Source of the DNA: Riptortus pedestris
Lineage: Eukaryota > Arthropoda > Insecta > Hemiptera > Alydidae
Length of the DNA stretch: 64,000 bases
Assembly: GCA_019009955.1 (NCBI GenBank)
Contig: CM032228.1
Coordinates: 206,101,001 to 206,165,000 of the forward strand
Direction: 5' to 3'
Below, one piece after another: positions 49,236 through 61,172 of the stretch. Within the stretch, counting starts at the first letter, position 1. Each line of letters starts with the position of its first letter. The notes beneath the pieces were generated by a model that worked only from the letters and a program-made list of their open reading frames with translations, did no database searches and was not told where the DNA came from. Made by a program: the position numbers and the translations under genes.

Positions 49236-49700
49236 AAGTGTAGGGGACTTGTGCTTTAACTAAGCAGATTTTCCACATGCCTCATGTCTTTGTATTTATC
49301 TCAAAACGTAAAAATTCAATGAGAACAATATTTGGTATTTAAGCTTCAAATAAAGTGCTTCATTATATAACAGCTTATTGTTGAAAGTAGGATTGGGGGT
49401 TTACTGAAGACTGAAAACTAGAAAATGCAAATACCTCTGATAATCAAGATAGGGGAAAAACGTATGTAACAACATCACACTATCTTGAGTGAAACATTAA
49501 ATTTGCAATAAGATTGACTCTATACAATTTTTAGATCAAAGATATTTTGAATTTCCAAAATTCAACCCTCTAAACCCCCCTTCTCATTTCAGCCGTTAAT
49601 CAACTTGATCTTTATTTTCAAATAAAACATTTAGATATCCAGTTTGGTAACGATCAAACAAAAACTACAACAGCTAGAGCATTAACAGACAAATATACAT
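49236..49700 (+). mobile_element. HINE-like element (head module 3)
   Basis: ACTTGTGCTTTAACTAAGCAGATTTTCC gives the 5' tip. A distinct head module with CAATATTTGGTATTTAAGCTTC follows, then family body (CTATACAATTTTTAGATC, CAGCCGTTAATCAACTTGATC, ACAGCTAGAGCATTAACAGAC). It is cut at the TA tract, where an inverted copy begins. Confidence 0.75.
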
Positions 49701-50128
49701 ATAAACAATTTCTTCAAATGTCCATCAATCGTGCCCAGCGGGTGACGAAAATGAGGTCTGTTCAAACTTATATATATGCCTGTTAAAGCTCTAGCAGTCA
49801 CAATTTTTGTTCAATTGTTACCAAACTTAGTATTTAATCATTTTGTGTAAAAAGAAAGATCAAGTTCATTAATGGCTGAAATCCAATAACCAGTGGGAGG
49901 GGGCAGGGGAGGGGAGGTTATGTCGGATCGAAAAATTGTATACAACTAAGTTTATTGCAAATTGGAAGATCTATAAATGTTGTTTTGTACATAGTTTCTG
50001 TGTCAAGAATTTTAACCGAGATATTTGGATTTTATATTTTTCGAGTTTCAGAAAACCCCCTCTCCTACTCACTAGTGTATTATACCAGAATGTGAGAAAT
50101 CTGCTTAGTTTACGCGGCCCCTGCTGGA
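49701..50128 (-). mobile_element. HINE-like element, inverted, joined to previous
   Basis: In reverse: CATTTTCGTCACCCGCTGGGC, GTGACTGCTAGAGC, the GATTTCAGCCATTAATG block, and the 5' tip GAGAAATCTGCTTAGTTTACGCGGCCCCTGC. The pair forms a head-out inverted arrangement centred on the residual TA tract. Confidence 0.75.
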
Positions 50129-50144
50129 AAAACGTTTTCGTCAT

Positions 50145-50485
50145 CTTCTAGGTAGGATTGATGGATATTTGAGAAAACTTTTTGAATACCGCGGCATGAG
50201 TACAACCTCAATTCTGAGTGCTAGAGCAAGCATTACCAAGCAAGTAGATAAACAGGAATAAAGTATATTTAAGTGTGAATGGGTCTTATTTTTAGCATCT
50301 ACTAGGTAGGAACAATAGGAATATAGACATTTTGTTTGGATATCAAATCATAGTACAACCTTAAAAGCTGATTATTATAAGCCCCTTATGATATATGTCC
50401 TTGTAAGATTAAAAAGCCTGTCAAGTAGAAGCTTTGTGAACTAAGCAGTTTTTGTAAGTGCTGGAACATAAAACCCTAATGATCT
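50145..50485 (+). mobile_element. HINE-like 3' fragments and a 5' tip
   Basis: Two 3' blocks (50145-50215 with CATCTTCTAGGTAGGATTGATGG and CATGAGTACAACCTCAATTC; 50285-50402 with CATCTACTAGGTAGGAACAATAGG) are followed by a decayed 5' tip, GTGAACTAAGCAGTTTTTG, at about 50438-50456. Confidence 0.6.
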
Positions 50486-53400
50486 CATATCACCATTTTT
50501 TCTTTATTTCTCCTATAGTAAGAAGCCTATATGAGCAGGTTTTAAAATGTTTGGTGGGCATGAAATGTTTATTGACTATGGTACTTAAAGAGAAAATTGG
50601 ATCAATAGAAGTGGGGCTTTACAAAAGGTTGAAATGGTCCTCTCAAATTAATGGCCCCAAATATAGGGTAGAGGAACGTCAAGAACTAATTATAGTTAAC
50701 ATATCTCTATTGCACAATTATACCTGAAAACTGATTTGTTTACTCTACAGATCAAGAAAGTTTGAGCAATGATGAAAATAGTAGATGGTTCAAAACAGTA
50801 CTAGAACCAAAATTAAAATAAATATTTAATTTCAATTAACATTAGTTCTATTGTTAGCCGTTGGATATAGCAAGCTAGTAGAGGATTGTTTGGTGTCGGC
50901 TAAAGAATGGTTTCTTAATTCTTCTTATAGAGAATTTTATTAAGGCCTTTGTACATATAAAAGAGAATAGTATGATTTCTTTTTCCATAATTGTTCACAA
51001 ATTAGTTCACTTCTTTTGTTTTGTTCATTATTCAGCTCTGAAGAAGGGGACCAATGGTGCCCGAAACTGTAAGCACTTCCAATAAAATTTTCTATACGAA
51101 GAATTAAGAAACCTTTTTTAGCTGACACGGAACAATCCTTTTCTAATTTCAATTAAGTTGTTGCTGTACAAACATAAATATTAAAAATGTGATTTTGGTA
51201 TCTGTAATCCAAGCATGAGCATTATACTTAAATTAAAATTTGGAAGTCAACCTACCAAATTTGACTGACGCTGTGAATTATATAAATGCTAAATTCTAGA
51301 AAAACAAAACATGTACAAAATAGACCCTCTCTTCTTTAACATTTAATTTTCTACAATTTTCATAAAATGAAATATATAAAGAAACTATAAGTGACAAAAT
51401 ATTTTCAACATTGCCCACCACCCCAAAAGAAAGTAATAAACCCATAAGGATGCAGAGAAAAATTATAATTTCTCAAGTTAATTAATGAAATTCCATTACA
51501 CATGGAATTTTTAGAAATTTATATCCAATAGTAGTGGAAATAAAATTATAACAGGGGGTGTTCATTGCTACTAATATGGCAGAGAAACGCTCAAATTAGT
51601 GTTTCCACTTCTGTTTACAAAATTTTCATTGAAATAAAATCAATTGCAATACCAGATTTTCAAGAAAGAAAATGATTTAAAAGAGGCATAAAATCTAAAA
51701 TGCTTTTGGTCATCAAAAATGAGAAGAAAAATTAACAATAAAAGTAAGTTAAGTGATCTGAGACTAAAATGAAATGCCATGCAAGCCCCCCCCCCCCACC
51801 CAGAGCCTGAGGTGGTAAAGCCACTCCAGTCTGTATTGTCAATTATGATTAAACTAATTAAACCCTATAATTAGTATTATACAGAGTAATTAGAATAGCC
51901 TAACAATGGCTATGTCGTGCATACTCTCAGACCTAATCTTATTAAACTTTGACAATCATCAAGGTAAATTATCAGGCGAACAAGAATCAAACTGCCTTTA
52001 ATAATTATAATGATAGAACAATAGTGTAAATATTCTGAAAGCTGTGGCTTGATATCAAACTTAAAGGTGATCTCCCTCCATTAGAACTGTCAATAAAATC
52101 ACAAGTAGTTAAATATTGAGAAAGGAAAAGCCTTAAAGTTTAAAAAGTCAAAATGAGTATTTATAAATACTGAAAATGAATTACAATTTTGGAGTCACTC
52201 TAATAGTGAGAAATAATACTATTTGAGAGTATGTGGAAACAATGAAGAACAGCATTAGATATAAAATTAAACAGAAATCATAGTCACATTTTTTTTGTTA
52301 ACTAATGTTTGAATGAACTTTATTAATTTGTTAAAACACTTATAATTCACAAAATCTGATGTGAACACCATATAACTTCCTTATACTCCTATTAAATAAA
52401 ATATACAAAGTGTTTTGCTTCCCTTCATTCAAAATATTTCTTTAGAAAAGGACATATTATGTCTCTATTCCAATGTGTCACATAAAAAATGTCACATAAT
52501 ACATATACTTATTTTTTATGATGAACTAAAAAGGCCCATGTACAAATCTTTTGTCTATATAAAGTACATCGAAATTTTCAATTTTTTATTTTGTCCTCAT
52601 TCCTGCTCAATTTCATTTAAAAGCATAGGTGCACAAATTAGAAATAAAACAGCCTTAAATATAAAACATATCAACATTCTAAGACTAGTCATTTTTAGTT
52701 ATGCTGAAACTAGTGAAGTTGAATTCAAAGAGGGTCAAAATAGATATTTCCATTGAAATATGAGAGCCAAAATATTTGTGATTACAATATTTCCTATACT
52801 TTGTACGAGAAAATAAAAACTAAGCAGATTATAAACAGAATGACATCTAAATTATCAAAAGTAAACTCACTCTGTAACAAGGTGTATAGTCAAGGTACAT
52901 AATAATATGGATATTGAAATAAAAGAAACAGGTTTATTACAAGAACTTTTGACAACTTAGTCTCAGAGAGACATTTTTATTTACATAAACTTTTAAAAAA
53001 TATAACAATATTTTTCACTAATATTATATCACTCAGGCACCTTTAATATCAGTTGTCACATTGGTGTTAAGATGGGACAATAGTCCTATTGATTTAGAAT
53101 AAAATTGAGATGTAGATTTAATTCCTACTTTGCCCCTCTGCTCTTCTAACAAAACCACTGATTTCTATGAAGGCTAATGTAGACATCTTGAGCTGCTTGA
53201 CGACATTGACACTTAGAAATAATGTTTCAATTGATTATCGAATGAATCAGTGGCTTAGTAGAGTAATCTACTAAGGCTGGATGCCCATATTAGAGTCCAG
53301 ACCAGTTCAAACAATTTTTCTTGAATAAAAATAGTTAATTCTAAAACAGAGAGATTTTTTGTTATAGTAATAAACTTGAGCCTATGACGAACTAACATTT

Positions 53401-54830
53401 TTATCCAATCCAAAGTCTTTAAATTACTAAGAACCTAAGTCTGTAATAAAGGCTCGTAAATTTTAACTACATTTACTTCCTCTCGATCTACTTCTAGATC
53501 TTCACAAGATTATGGAAGGATACCACATCCTCAGACCAATCAATTTAAAAAAATAATAATAACACAAAAGAGAAATTATATTTGTCAGAAATGCTGTTGA
53601 AAAAGTTATAACAGATATTCTGGTAAGCAGAAACTAGAATCCTGCTCTGAAAACTCTTATGGAGTTGATGTTTTGTAACCTCAAAAATGCAAGAGACAAA
53701 TAAATGGGTGAAACAGACAGAAGGACCAGTTTTTTGGATTGGTTGAGGCATTTATTTTTCTGCTTCAACTGCATATAATCTCAACCAGGTCGTCAAATAT
53801 TTTTGATCAGCTATCCCCCCTATTCATTAATTTACAAATAATCTTGTTATTGAATATCTAAAGGAAATGTTTTACAGGCATTCCAAAATGAATACTAGGA
53901 GTTAAAAACTCCAGATAAATGTTTTCTAACAATAACTCCAAAAAAGAAGCTTCTAAATTTATATTAAAGAAATTTTTGTAAACGTTTTAAGTGTCAGATC
54001 CAGTCTGAAAATGGTTTAAGATACAATTTAAGTATAACACATTAAAATTGCTCGACAGACTTTATTATCAATACATCTCCAGCTGGCCTAAAACCATTCC
54101 AACAGTTTAAAAAAAGGTTAACCTACTTTTCATCATAAACTCTTCTAGGCGCTGATTCCAAAACCCAGAGTACTATATGCCATGTTAGTATTGGCGATAT
54201 CTGAGAGATCTCGTAGTTTCCCGCTTCCTCATCTCTCCACCAAGTCTTTCCTCCTTTTTGTTCCTGTACTAGCCACTGCAGCTAAACATATCTGTATGTT
54301 TTAAAAACAAAATTAAATTGTTGTATATATATACTTTTTCTAGACATTTAAAAAAAAAAATGTTAGGAGGCAGCAACTTCTCCATTTTCTAGAACTCGAA
54401 TAATATTAAACTTTCTAAAACTTCCTAGGAGTAATCAGAGAATGATTCAAGGAAAAATAAAAAAGTGGTATACATTTTGTAATGTAAACTAGAAAATATT
54501 GTAAAATAAAAATTAATGAAATAAAATTGTTACTAGAAAATATCTCATTTTCCATTCAGCATTGTGGATTAAAGATAATTTTTCATTAGAATCATTTTTA
54601 AAATATTTTAGATCAAGGGAGACAATTCCTTCTCCAAATTCTAAACTGATATAATCTTCTAAAAGCAAAATGCATATCAAAAGATATGCCACTTCTAAAA
54701 GTGCTTTATTAGATTGGTGATTGAAAAGATAAGCCTTCATGCAAAGAGCTCAAGGCCTTATGGTTATTAAATATGCTACTTGAAAAGAACTATGTTATTG
54801 TTTATTTATATCCATTTAATGCTAATACAG
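50486..54830. other. Intergenic; nothing recognised
   Basis: AT-rich and repeat-poor. A short stretch at 53250-53320 vaguely resembles a SINE tRNA part but is too weak to call. A 113-codon frame at 52415-52756 has no domain or conserved features. Confidence 0.45.
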
Positions 54831-54834
54831 CTAA

Positions 54835-54980
54835 TCGGGATGGGTTATCAACAGGCTCCAATAAAATCACTCCATAAAATCCTTCTATTGCCTAAGTGGG
54901 AATCAAATTTAAGACTCTAGGCTAACCAAGTTCATTAAGACCAATGTCTTAACTCACATGGCTTAGGTTAGCCATGTGAA
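54835..54980 (-). mobile_element. tRNA-derived SINE, inverted
   Basis: In reverse it reads CATGGCTAACCTAAGCCATGTGAGTTAAGAC (A-box region), then a decayed B box (AATTTGATTCCC). It ends with GGAGCCTGTTGATAACCCATCCCGAT, the family's 3' motif. Confidence 0.75.
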
Positions 54981-57345
54981 AAGCACTAAAGATCAAAACA
55001 GACAATGTTGATGTAAAAATATCAGCATTCTTTCATCCACTGGCCATGAGGAAAGAGTAAATTCTCTGAATGTTGGTCAAGCCAACACTTAACCAACAAG
55101 GTTTATTGTCGTCATTCTTAATAATAAACCCCTTATTACAATAGGTGGTATTTTTTTAATTATTTCCAATAATTTATTTTTATTAATGAAATCCAAGCAT
55201 TAAAAACAGAAATGAATCAGTTCCATGCAAGAAATAAACTAAATTATTATTATTAATATTTTTTTAAAAATTTGTTCAACAAATTAAAAACTAAGTGTTA
55301 ATAGGATTTTTAGCTGAGTGCTACAAACTCTACAAAGTATATTTCCAAAAAAATATCAAATAGCAAGTTCTTGCCCCGACTACATTTAACAGATTACTTA
55401 TTTACTAGGCACTGACAATTCTTGGCACTTCGTAACTTGAGGTTCTCAAACAGGACTCTCCGATTTTAGAACCACTCTCTCCAAATCTTCCTCGATTACT
55501 TTGTTATCTTTCCCTGGGGCTAATTCTATTCCTATTTGGTACCATATAATACCTGTAAGAACATTGGACTGCCTCTCAAAGATCCTAATGTTTCTTAACC
55601 ACAGGATCTTCTTTCACACACCAGAACAATTCTGTTTTCCTTCAGGAAGAGGCCATTTTTACTGTTATATATGATCAAAGGTACAAACACAAAGCTAAAG
55701 ATATACAACTTTGTGTTTTAAAAGAGGTTGTTAAACCTAAAAAACATCGTTAGCACACAAAAGCTCAGTGCAGAGATCATCGCCCATTATTGCTCTCAGT
55801 TACTAATCCTCCTTGATACTTAAATAACACTTGGAAATATGTACTTCCTAAAAAAAAAGCCACTCTGACCAGACTCTGATTTGCCAAGACAATCTCATAA
55901 ACTATGTATCCTTCTAAAGTATAATTCTTATACAGTATTAACAATGCTGTGATGTGTCTACCAATAATCAAAACACCTCCAGAATATATAATTTGCTGTG
56001 TATAAGGTATCACCAGGATTACTTTTATTCTTCAGATTTCACTTTGAGGATGCAGTGATAATGAGCCTCCTTGCTTTAGTTACATCAAAGCTATCTAAGA
56101 CACCAACATTGGTTTTAACATATAATTCACTTAATCAGGAAGGCTAGCTGAGTTTAGTTGTATGATTTACTTATTTTTCATTGTATTATTATTTTAGCAA
56201 AATGAGAAGTAAGAAATTATAGGAGTGGGGTTGAGGAAAAAAAAAACAGAAAATATTTGATATGTTCTTTTTTGAGATTTCTAAGGAAAATGTGTATTCA
56301 TTTTGGAACCTAGTAGAAATCAGTAGTTTCATGAGAGTAGGGGTGACAAGAATACTCCATGTTTTTTCCAGGGCAACCTCATGGTGGTAGCAGCTTATAA
56401 TATAATCAAACCTATGAGAGGGAAACTATTTGAGTAATTCCAATATAATTAATTAAGTTAACTTAATGTTTTATGGTAAAATTTAATTAAATTGTCTCAT
56501 AGTGTAAAAAGTTACTTCTAATATTATTCCCCAAACAAGATATGATCACGGTTTGCATAAATGAGTACTTAATGAACAATCTTGATAATGGAGAGGAACT
56601 ACACCTTGCTACAATATAGGTCTGTTCATTCCAGTGGAGTTTGCATGGTCACCGAACCATTATTCCCTCTGTATGCAATCCTTCTCAATATTTCATGGTA
56701 GGGTTTCAAAACCTAGGTTTCTGCTCCTCAAAAATGGTGAACTTGAACAATTTGAAATCTGTGATTTAAAATTAACTATTAAGACACCAAGCTATTCCAC
56801 TAGAAATGGTGGTGCAACCCACTTCCAATGGCAAGTCACCTCACTGGCTCACCAATCTCCCCACTCCCACTGATTTTCTCTTGGGTCTATCAGTCTTTAA
56901 TTATGAATATGAACAGAACAGCAGAAGGTAATTAACTTTTGGCAATATCTATATTTCTATAGATGGTTAAATGTGCAAAAACATGTTTTTGCCAGAAATA
57001 TAGATATTTGCAGTAGGCAGGTTTTTTTTTTTAAACATGTATACATGTCCATGGCCTGTGGGGCACTAAAATTCCAAATGACTATATATAGTCAAGGCCA
57101 ACAAAGTGTTAACAATAGTCAGAATTTGCATCAGAAACGCTTCAATGATTTTCATTAAATTTTCATAATTCTCATAACTAGTTTTTTAATCAGAAGTGAG
57201 AGCTTACTTTGAAGCCAAAACACATATTCATTGACATTTTCATCAGGAATATAAAAATAAGAAGAGTGCAAAAAACTGATTTTTAAATTTGTGTTGCATC
57301 AAATGGTTATATATCGAGTATAGATTAAACGAACATTTTTGAGTT
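54981..57345. other. Intergenic; nothing recognised
   Basis: Unique AT-rich sequence. Short open frames (for example 56634-56873) have no domain or neighbour that supports them. Confidence 0.45.
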
Positions 57346-57349
57346 AAGA

Positions 57350-57898
57350 ATTAACTGATGTAATCACACAACGTATTTGCATTTATCTCACACACACAGT
57401 GAAAATTCGATGAAAACAATATTTGGTGTTTAAGCTTCGAATAAAGTGGTTCATGATATAACAACTTATTGTTAATATTTGAGTAGGAGTAGGGGTTCAC
57501 TGAACGCTAAAAATTAAAAAATGGAAATAGCTTGGATAATATTCAAGATAAAAAATGTATAAAAACAAAATTCATAGGAAATTCAATTTAAAATAAAAAT
57601 CATTATACACACTTTTTCGATATTTGTATACACACACAATAACAGAGATATTTTAAATTTTATTTTCAAAATACCCCCCCCCCTTCATAGATATCAGCCA
57701 TTAACAAACTATATCTTTAGTTTTACATAAAACTTTCAAGTATTGAATTTGGTAACGATGAAAAAATAATAGAGTGTTGAAAGACATAATTATTTATTTA
57801 TATAGTTTTAAATCCAATTCCAGGGATGGATCGATGAACACTTGAAATTGCATTTTTAGCAGATTTCATTTAAGGTTTAAGTTAAGGAATTCAGCTAA
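57350..57898 (+). mobile_element. HINE-like element (head module 3), decayed
   Basis: It shares ACAATATTTGGTGTTTAAGCTTCGAATAAAGTG with the copy at 49236. Family body blocks and poly-C (about 57666-57673) follow, then GGGATGGATCGATGAACACTTG and a decayed 3' end with TTAGCAGATTTCATTTAAGG. Confidence 0.7.
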
Positions 57899-58384
57899 AA
57901 ATGCAATTTGGCTAGGAAGAGGAGCCTTAGACCACTCTCTGGGTTCTCACCCTAAGGAATTAAGACAGCATTTTGATAGGAATTTTCGATTCTCTATAAG
58001 CACAGGGTTTGTTATATCTTAAGGACTCATACTACTTTATTTCAATAAACACTGCTGTAAGCAGCTTTGAATGAAAGAAAAAAAAACGGATGTATACTTA
58101 CACTTTGACAATAACTGATACTAAATTCAATGATATCGAATGGTGTCTGTGCACATGGTTTACTCCGAATGGAACATTAGTTTAGGGAATATATTTTTAC
58201 CAAATATTAGGAAGGAGTGGTCAAATTTCATAATTATCTCAAAATATAAATATATTAAATTAAACATTCACTTTTTACAACTAAAGGCCAATGTACACAG
58301 GTTATCCTATTTGCTTATCCTTTTCTAGCGGAGTAAAGATAAGGATTTCACCAGGCAACATCACTGTCAAATGCTGTTTTATTT

Positions 58385-58760
58385 TTATCAGACTTTCGTT
58401 AAGGGAAATCAGCTATTGAAGATTGCACTCATTATACAATTTTCAAAAAGTTTCTTTACATGCTACATTAATCTTGGTATGATGAAAATGAGGTACGATC
58501 ATTTTTATATTTATTTCTGTTATTACTCTAGAAGAGAAAATTTTAGTTTGATCATTACCAAACACAATATTTGAGTTCGTTAATAACCAAAATAAGGCAA
58601 GGAGTAGATAGGAGGCGAGAAAATAAAAAAAAATTGGAGTATCTTCATTATTGTGAGTCAGATTAAAAATGTTATATAGGAAATGGTATTGCAAATTTAA
58701 TATTCTAAAACTCTTGTTCTATAATTTTTCCTCTAACTGGAGTATTACCAGTTATATGTA
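58385..58760 (-). mobile_element. HINE-like element interrupted by mariner
   Basis: In reverse it begins with the 3' hairpin region (TTAAGGGAAATCAGCTATTGAAGATTGCACTCAT), then GATGAAAATGAGGTACGATC and the body. The mariner derivative at 58761-59388 is inserted into or just beyond its diverged head; sequence at 59389-59515 may be the continuation. Confidence 0.65.
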
Positions 58761-59388
58761 TACGAGGGTCGTCCAGAAAATAAGTTCCGTTTTGGTCTGT
58801 AGGGCGGTAGGAATGGTTTTTGCCAAATCTGGCAACACCGCTCAAAAGAGGAGAGGCAGGGGACCTCAGTCGGTCAATTACCAAGGGCAGGTAGTTGAAA
58901 TGGAGCCCTCCATGTCACGTCCCGTCACCTCGATCCCCGTTCCCTCTCGAGTTGTTTTGCGCGGAGTGATTCAATTTCTTGAGTCGATTTCTGCGACAAT
59001 TTCGCCCGTCACAACTGAGGGTCTGCCTCTCCCACTTTCATCCTCAAGTGAATGTCTTCCCGACTTAAATTCACGTACCCATCTCCTCACCATTGACTCA
59101 CTCATTACACCTTCTCCATAAACAGAAATGAGCTGTTCGTGAATTTGAACTGATTTGAAACCCTGTGCATAAAGAAATTGAATCACTCAGCGCAAAACAA
59201 CTCGAGAGGGAACGGGGATCGAGGTGGCGGGACGTGACATGGAGGGCTCCATTTCAACTACCTGCCCTGATGTTGGTAATTGACCGACTGAGGTCCCCCA
59301 CCTCTGCTCTTTCGAGCGGTGTTGCCGGATTTGGCAAAAACCACTCCTACAGACCAAAACGGAACTTATTTTCTGGACGACCCTCGTA
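58761..59388. mobile_element. Fold-back mariner derivative (MITE-like)
   Basis: Both ends carry TACGAGGGTCGTCCAGAAAA in inverted orientation, bounded by TA as expected of Tc1/mariner insertion. The inverted match is not limited to a short TIR: about 218 bp of the element's 5' end (TIR, leader and transposase start) is present at both ends, facing inward. The right arm plus the centre hold the transposase N-terminus on the minus strand. The left arm is an inverted duplicate of the same 5' segment in place of a normal 3' end. It cannot encode a full transposase, but it could have been mobilised in trans. Confidence 0.85.
58971..59252 (-). pseudogene. Mariner transposase N-terminal fragment
   Basis: From the ATG at 59252-59250 the frame reads MEPSMSRPATSIPVPSRVVLR, then a TGA stop (59189-59187) where the left arm has GGA (Gly). 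It continues with a mariner-type helix-turn-helix DNA-binding domain: IQFLYAQGFKSVQIHEQL and MSESMVRRWVREFKSG. It ends at a stop just inside the duplicated left arm. The whole catalytic DD(E/D) domain is missing. Confidence 0.85.
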
Positions 59389-59526
59389 TTTTCTGTTTCC
59401 TCCTGCAACATACCCACACCCATTCACGCACAATTTACTTTAAGCTACAGCATTACTATATATCTCAGGTCCAACTTATGATTGAAGTCTGTGAAACAGG
59501 GCACTTAGAAAGGGAGAAATCCTTTT

Positions 59527-59577
59527 AGCAGATTTCCCTGAAGGGAAATCAGCTATTGAGGTCGTACTCATGACACT

Positions 59578-59644
<67 letters not shown>

Positions 59645-60051
59645 CTGTTGCTACTCTAGCGGTCATAATTTTTGTTTAGTCGTCACCAAACTCGGTATTT
59701 AATCGTTTTATGTAAAAAGAAAGATCAAGTTCGTTAATGGCTGAAATTGGACCAGTTGGAGGAGGAATTTCGAAAATTCAAAATATCTCCATTACTATAC
59801 GTCTGATCAAAAAATTGTATAGAGCCAATTTTATTGCAAATTAAAGTTACTATAAATATTGTTATATATATTTATTCTCTATCTTGAATATTAACCGAGA
59901 TATTTGCATTTTTATTAAGTGTAACAGACTAGCTATGGTCGCTTCTATTCATTCCTGCCGAAAGCTAGTTCGGCACTCGTATGGAGATTTCTCTATTGTA
60001 TAACTTTACGTGGGAAATCTGCTTAGTTTATGCAGCCTCTGTGTGACAGAC
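59527..60051 (-). mobile_element. HINE-like element, full (head module 2)
   Basis: In reverse it ends with CTCAATAGCTGATTTCCCTTCAGGGAAATCTGCT. (TA)n spans 59584-59640. The body has the CTAGCGGTCATAATTTTTG block. The head retains CCGAACTAGCTTTCGG, GGGAAATCTGCTTAGTTTATGCAG and the 5' tip GTCTGTCACACAGAGG (in reverse). Confidence 0.85.
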
Positions 60052-60807
60052 TTTCCTCTATACTGGTATGACACACTATAACATCATCTTGTATCACACC
60101 AACACTTGAGGAATTTGCTCATAAACCAAGCTAATTTCATAGTCACAGCACGTCAACTTCTTTTATAGAGTATACCAATATCATGAATTAAGACATCTCA
60201 TTAGCTCTTAAATAATTTCTTAAGACTTTTCTGCAGAAGAATGTCCTTTCAACTTTCACTGCTTCCAGCAATATTCATATTCAAAGGTAAGTTATACAAC
60301 TACCAATTTATAGGATCATTTCCCCTGGATTGATCTGGATATCATATTGACAATTGCAAATGAAATAGTGTTTTATATAAATAAATCTACTAACAGTTGT
60401 ACTAAATAAAACTATCATAAATCTATGGTTCTTTTAGGAAGATTTCTCTTATTATTAACATTTTAAAGGGAAGCAACAGACAGGCCTGTCATTTGGGCAT
60501 ATCATATATGTCATTTGGGTATATATATATATATATATATATATATCATAATTCTAGGGATAAGACACAACTGTCTCAAACAAATATATGATACATGTCA
60601 TTATAACACAAATATAAACTTATTGTAGAAAACCAGTAGGTAAAATAATAGGCAACCAGCAAAGCTCTATAGTAGAAATGTTCACAATGACAGGATGATG
60701 AAATAATTGGCTATTGGACATATGGACAATAATTGGCTTCTTGTCTATATGTTTTCTATGGGGAACATAAATTTTTGGGGGTTTTAGCAATGTAATAGCA
60801 TATACTA

Positions 60808-60853
<46 letters not shown>

Positions 60854-61172
60854 CACACTGTTATTTGACAGAGTAACAGAGTACTGTTTATGTTATTTGT
60901 ACTTACCAAGGCTAGAATTACTTAACTACTATGATACATTTGATATTGCACTTGTGGTTATGTCAGTAACACTGGTTGCAATGATACACTGTAGCTAAAT
61001 AACAATGTGCATTATACATAAAGTAGTCCTTGTTTTACAGCCCTGAAAAAGAGAAAATAAAATTCCTGAAATATTGGTATAGAGCTAAACCCCCTTCCTC
61101 AACATTGACCACAAACCTCACCATATCCATGACCTGGTCGAAAACATTACACAATTATATATATATATATAT
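60052..61172. other. Intergenic with (TA)n tracts
   Basis: No exon or element was recognised. TA tracts lie at 60520-60546, 60811-60852 and 61156-61173. Confidence 0.5.

Noticed and set aside
52415..52756. 113-codon open frame, among the longest in the window
   Set aside because: AT-rich, low-complexity residues, with no domain, splice or expression signal visible.
53245..53325. Possible tRNA-like SINE start
   Set aside because: The B-box-like GTTCAAAC is present but the body and tail are absent; too weak to call.
59187..59423. 78-codon minus-strand frame over the mariner right arm
   Set aside because: Its first half is the TIR and leader; only the part from the ATG at 59252 belongs to the transposase.
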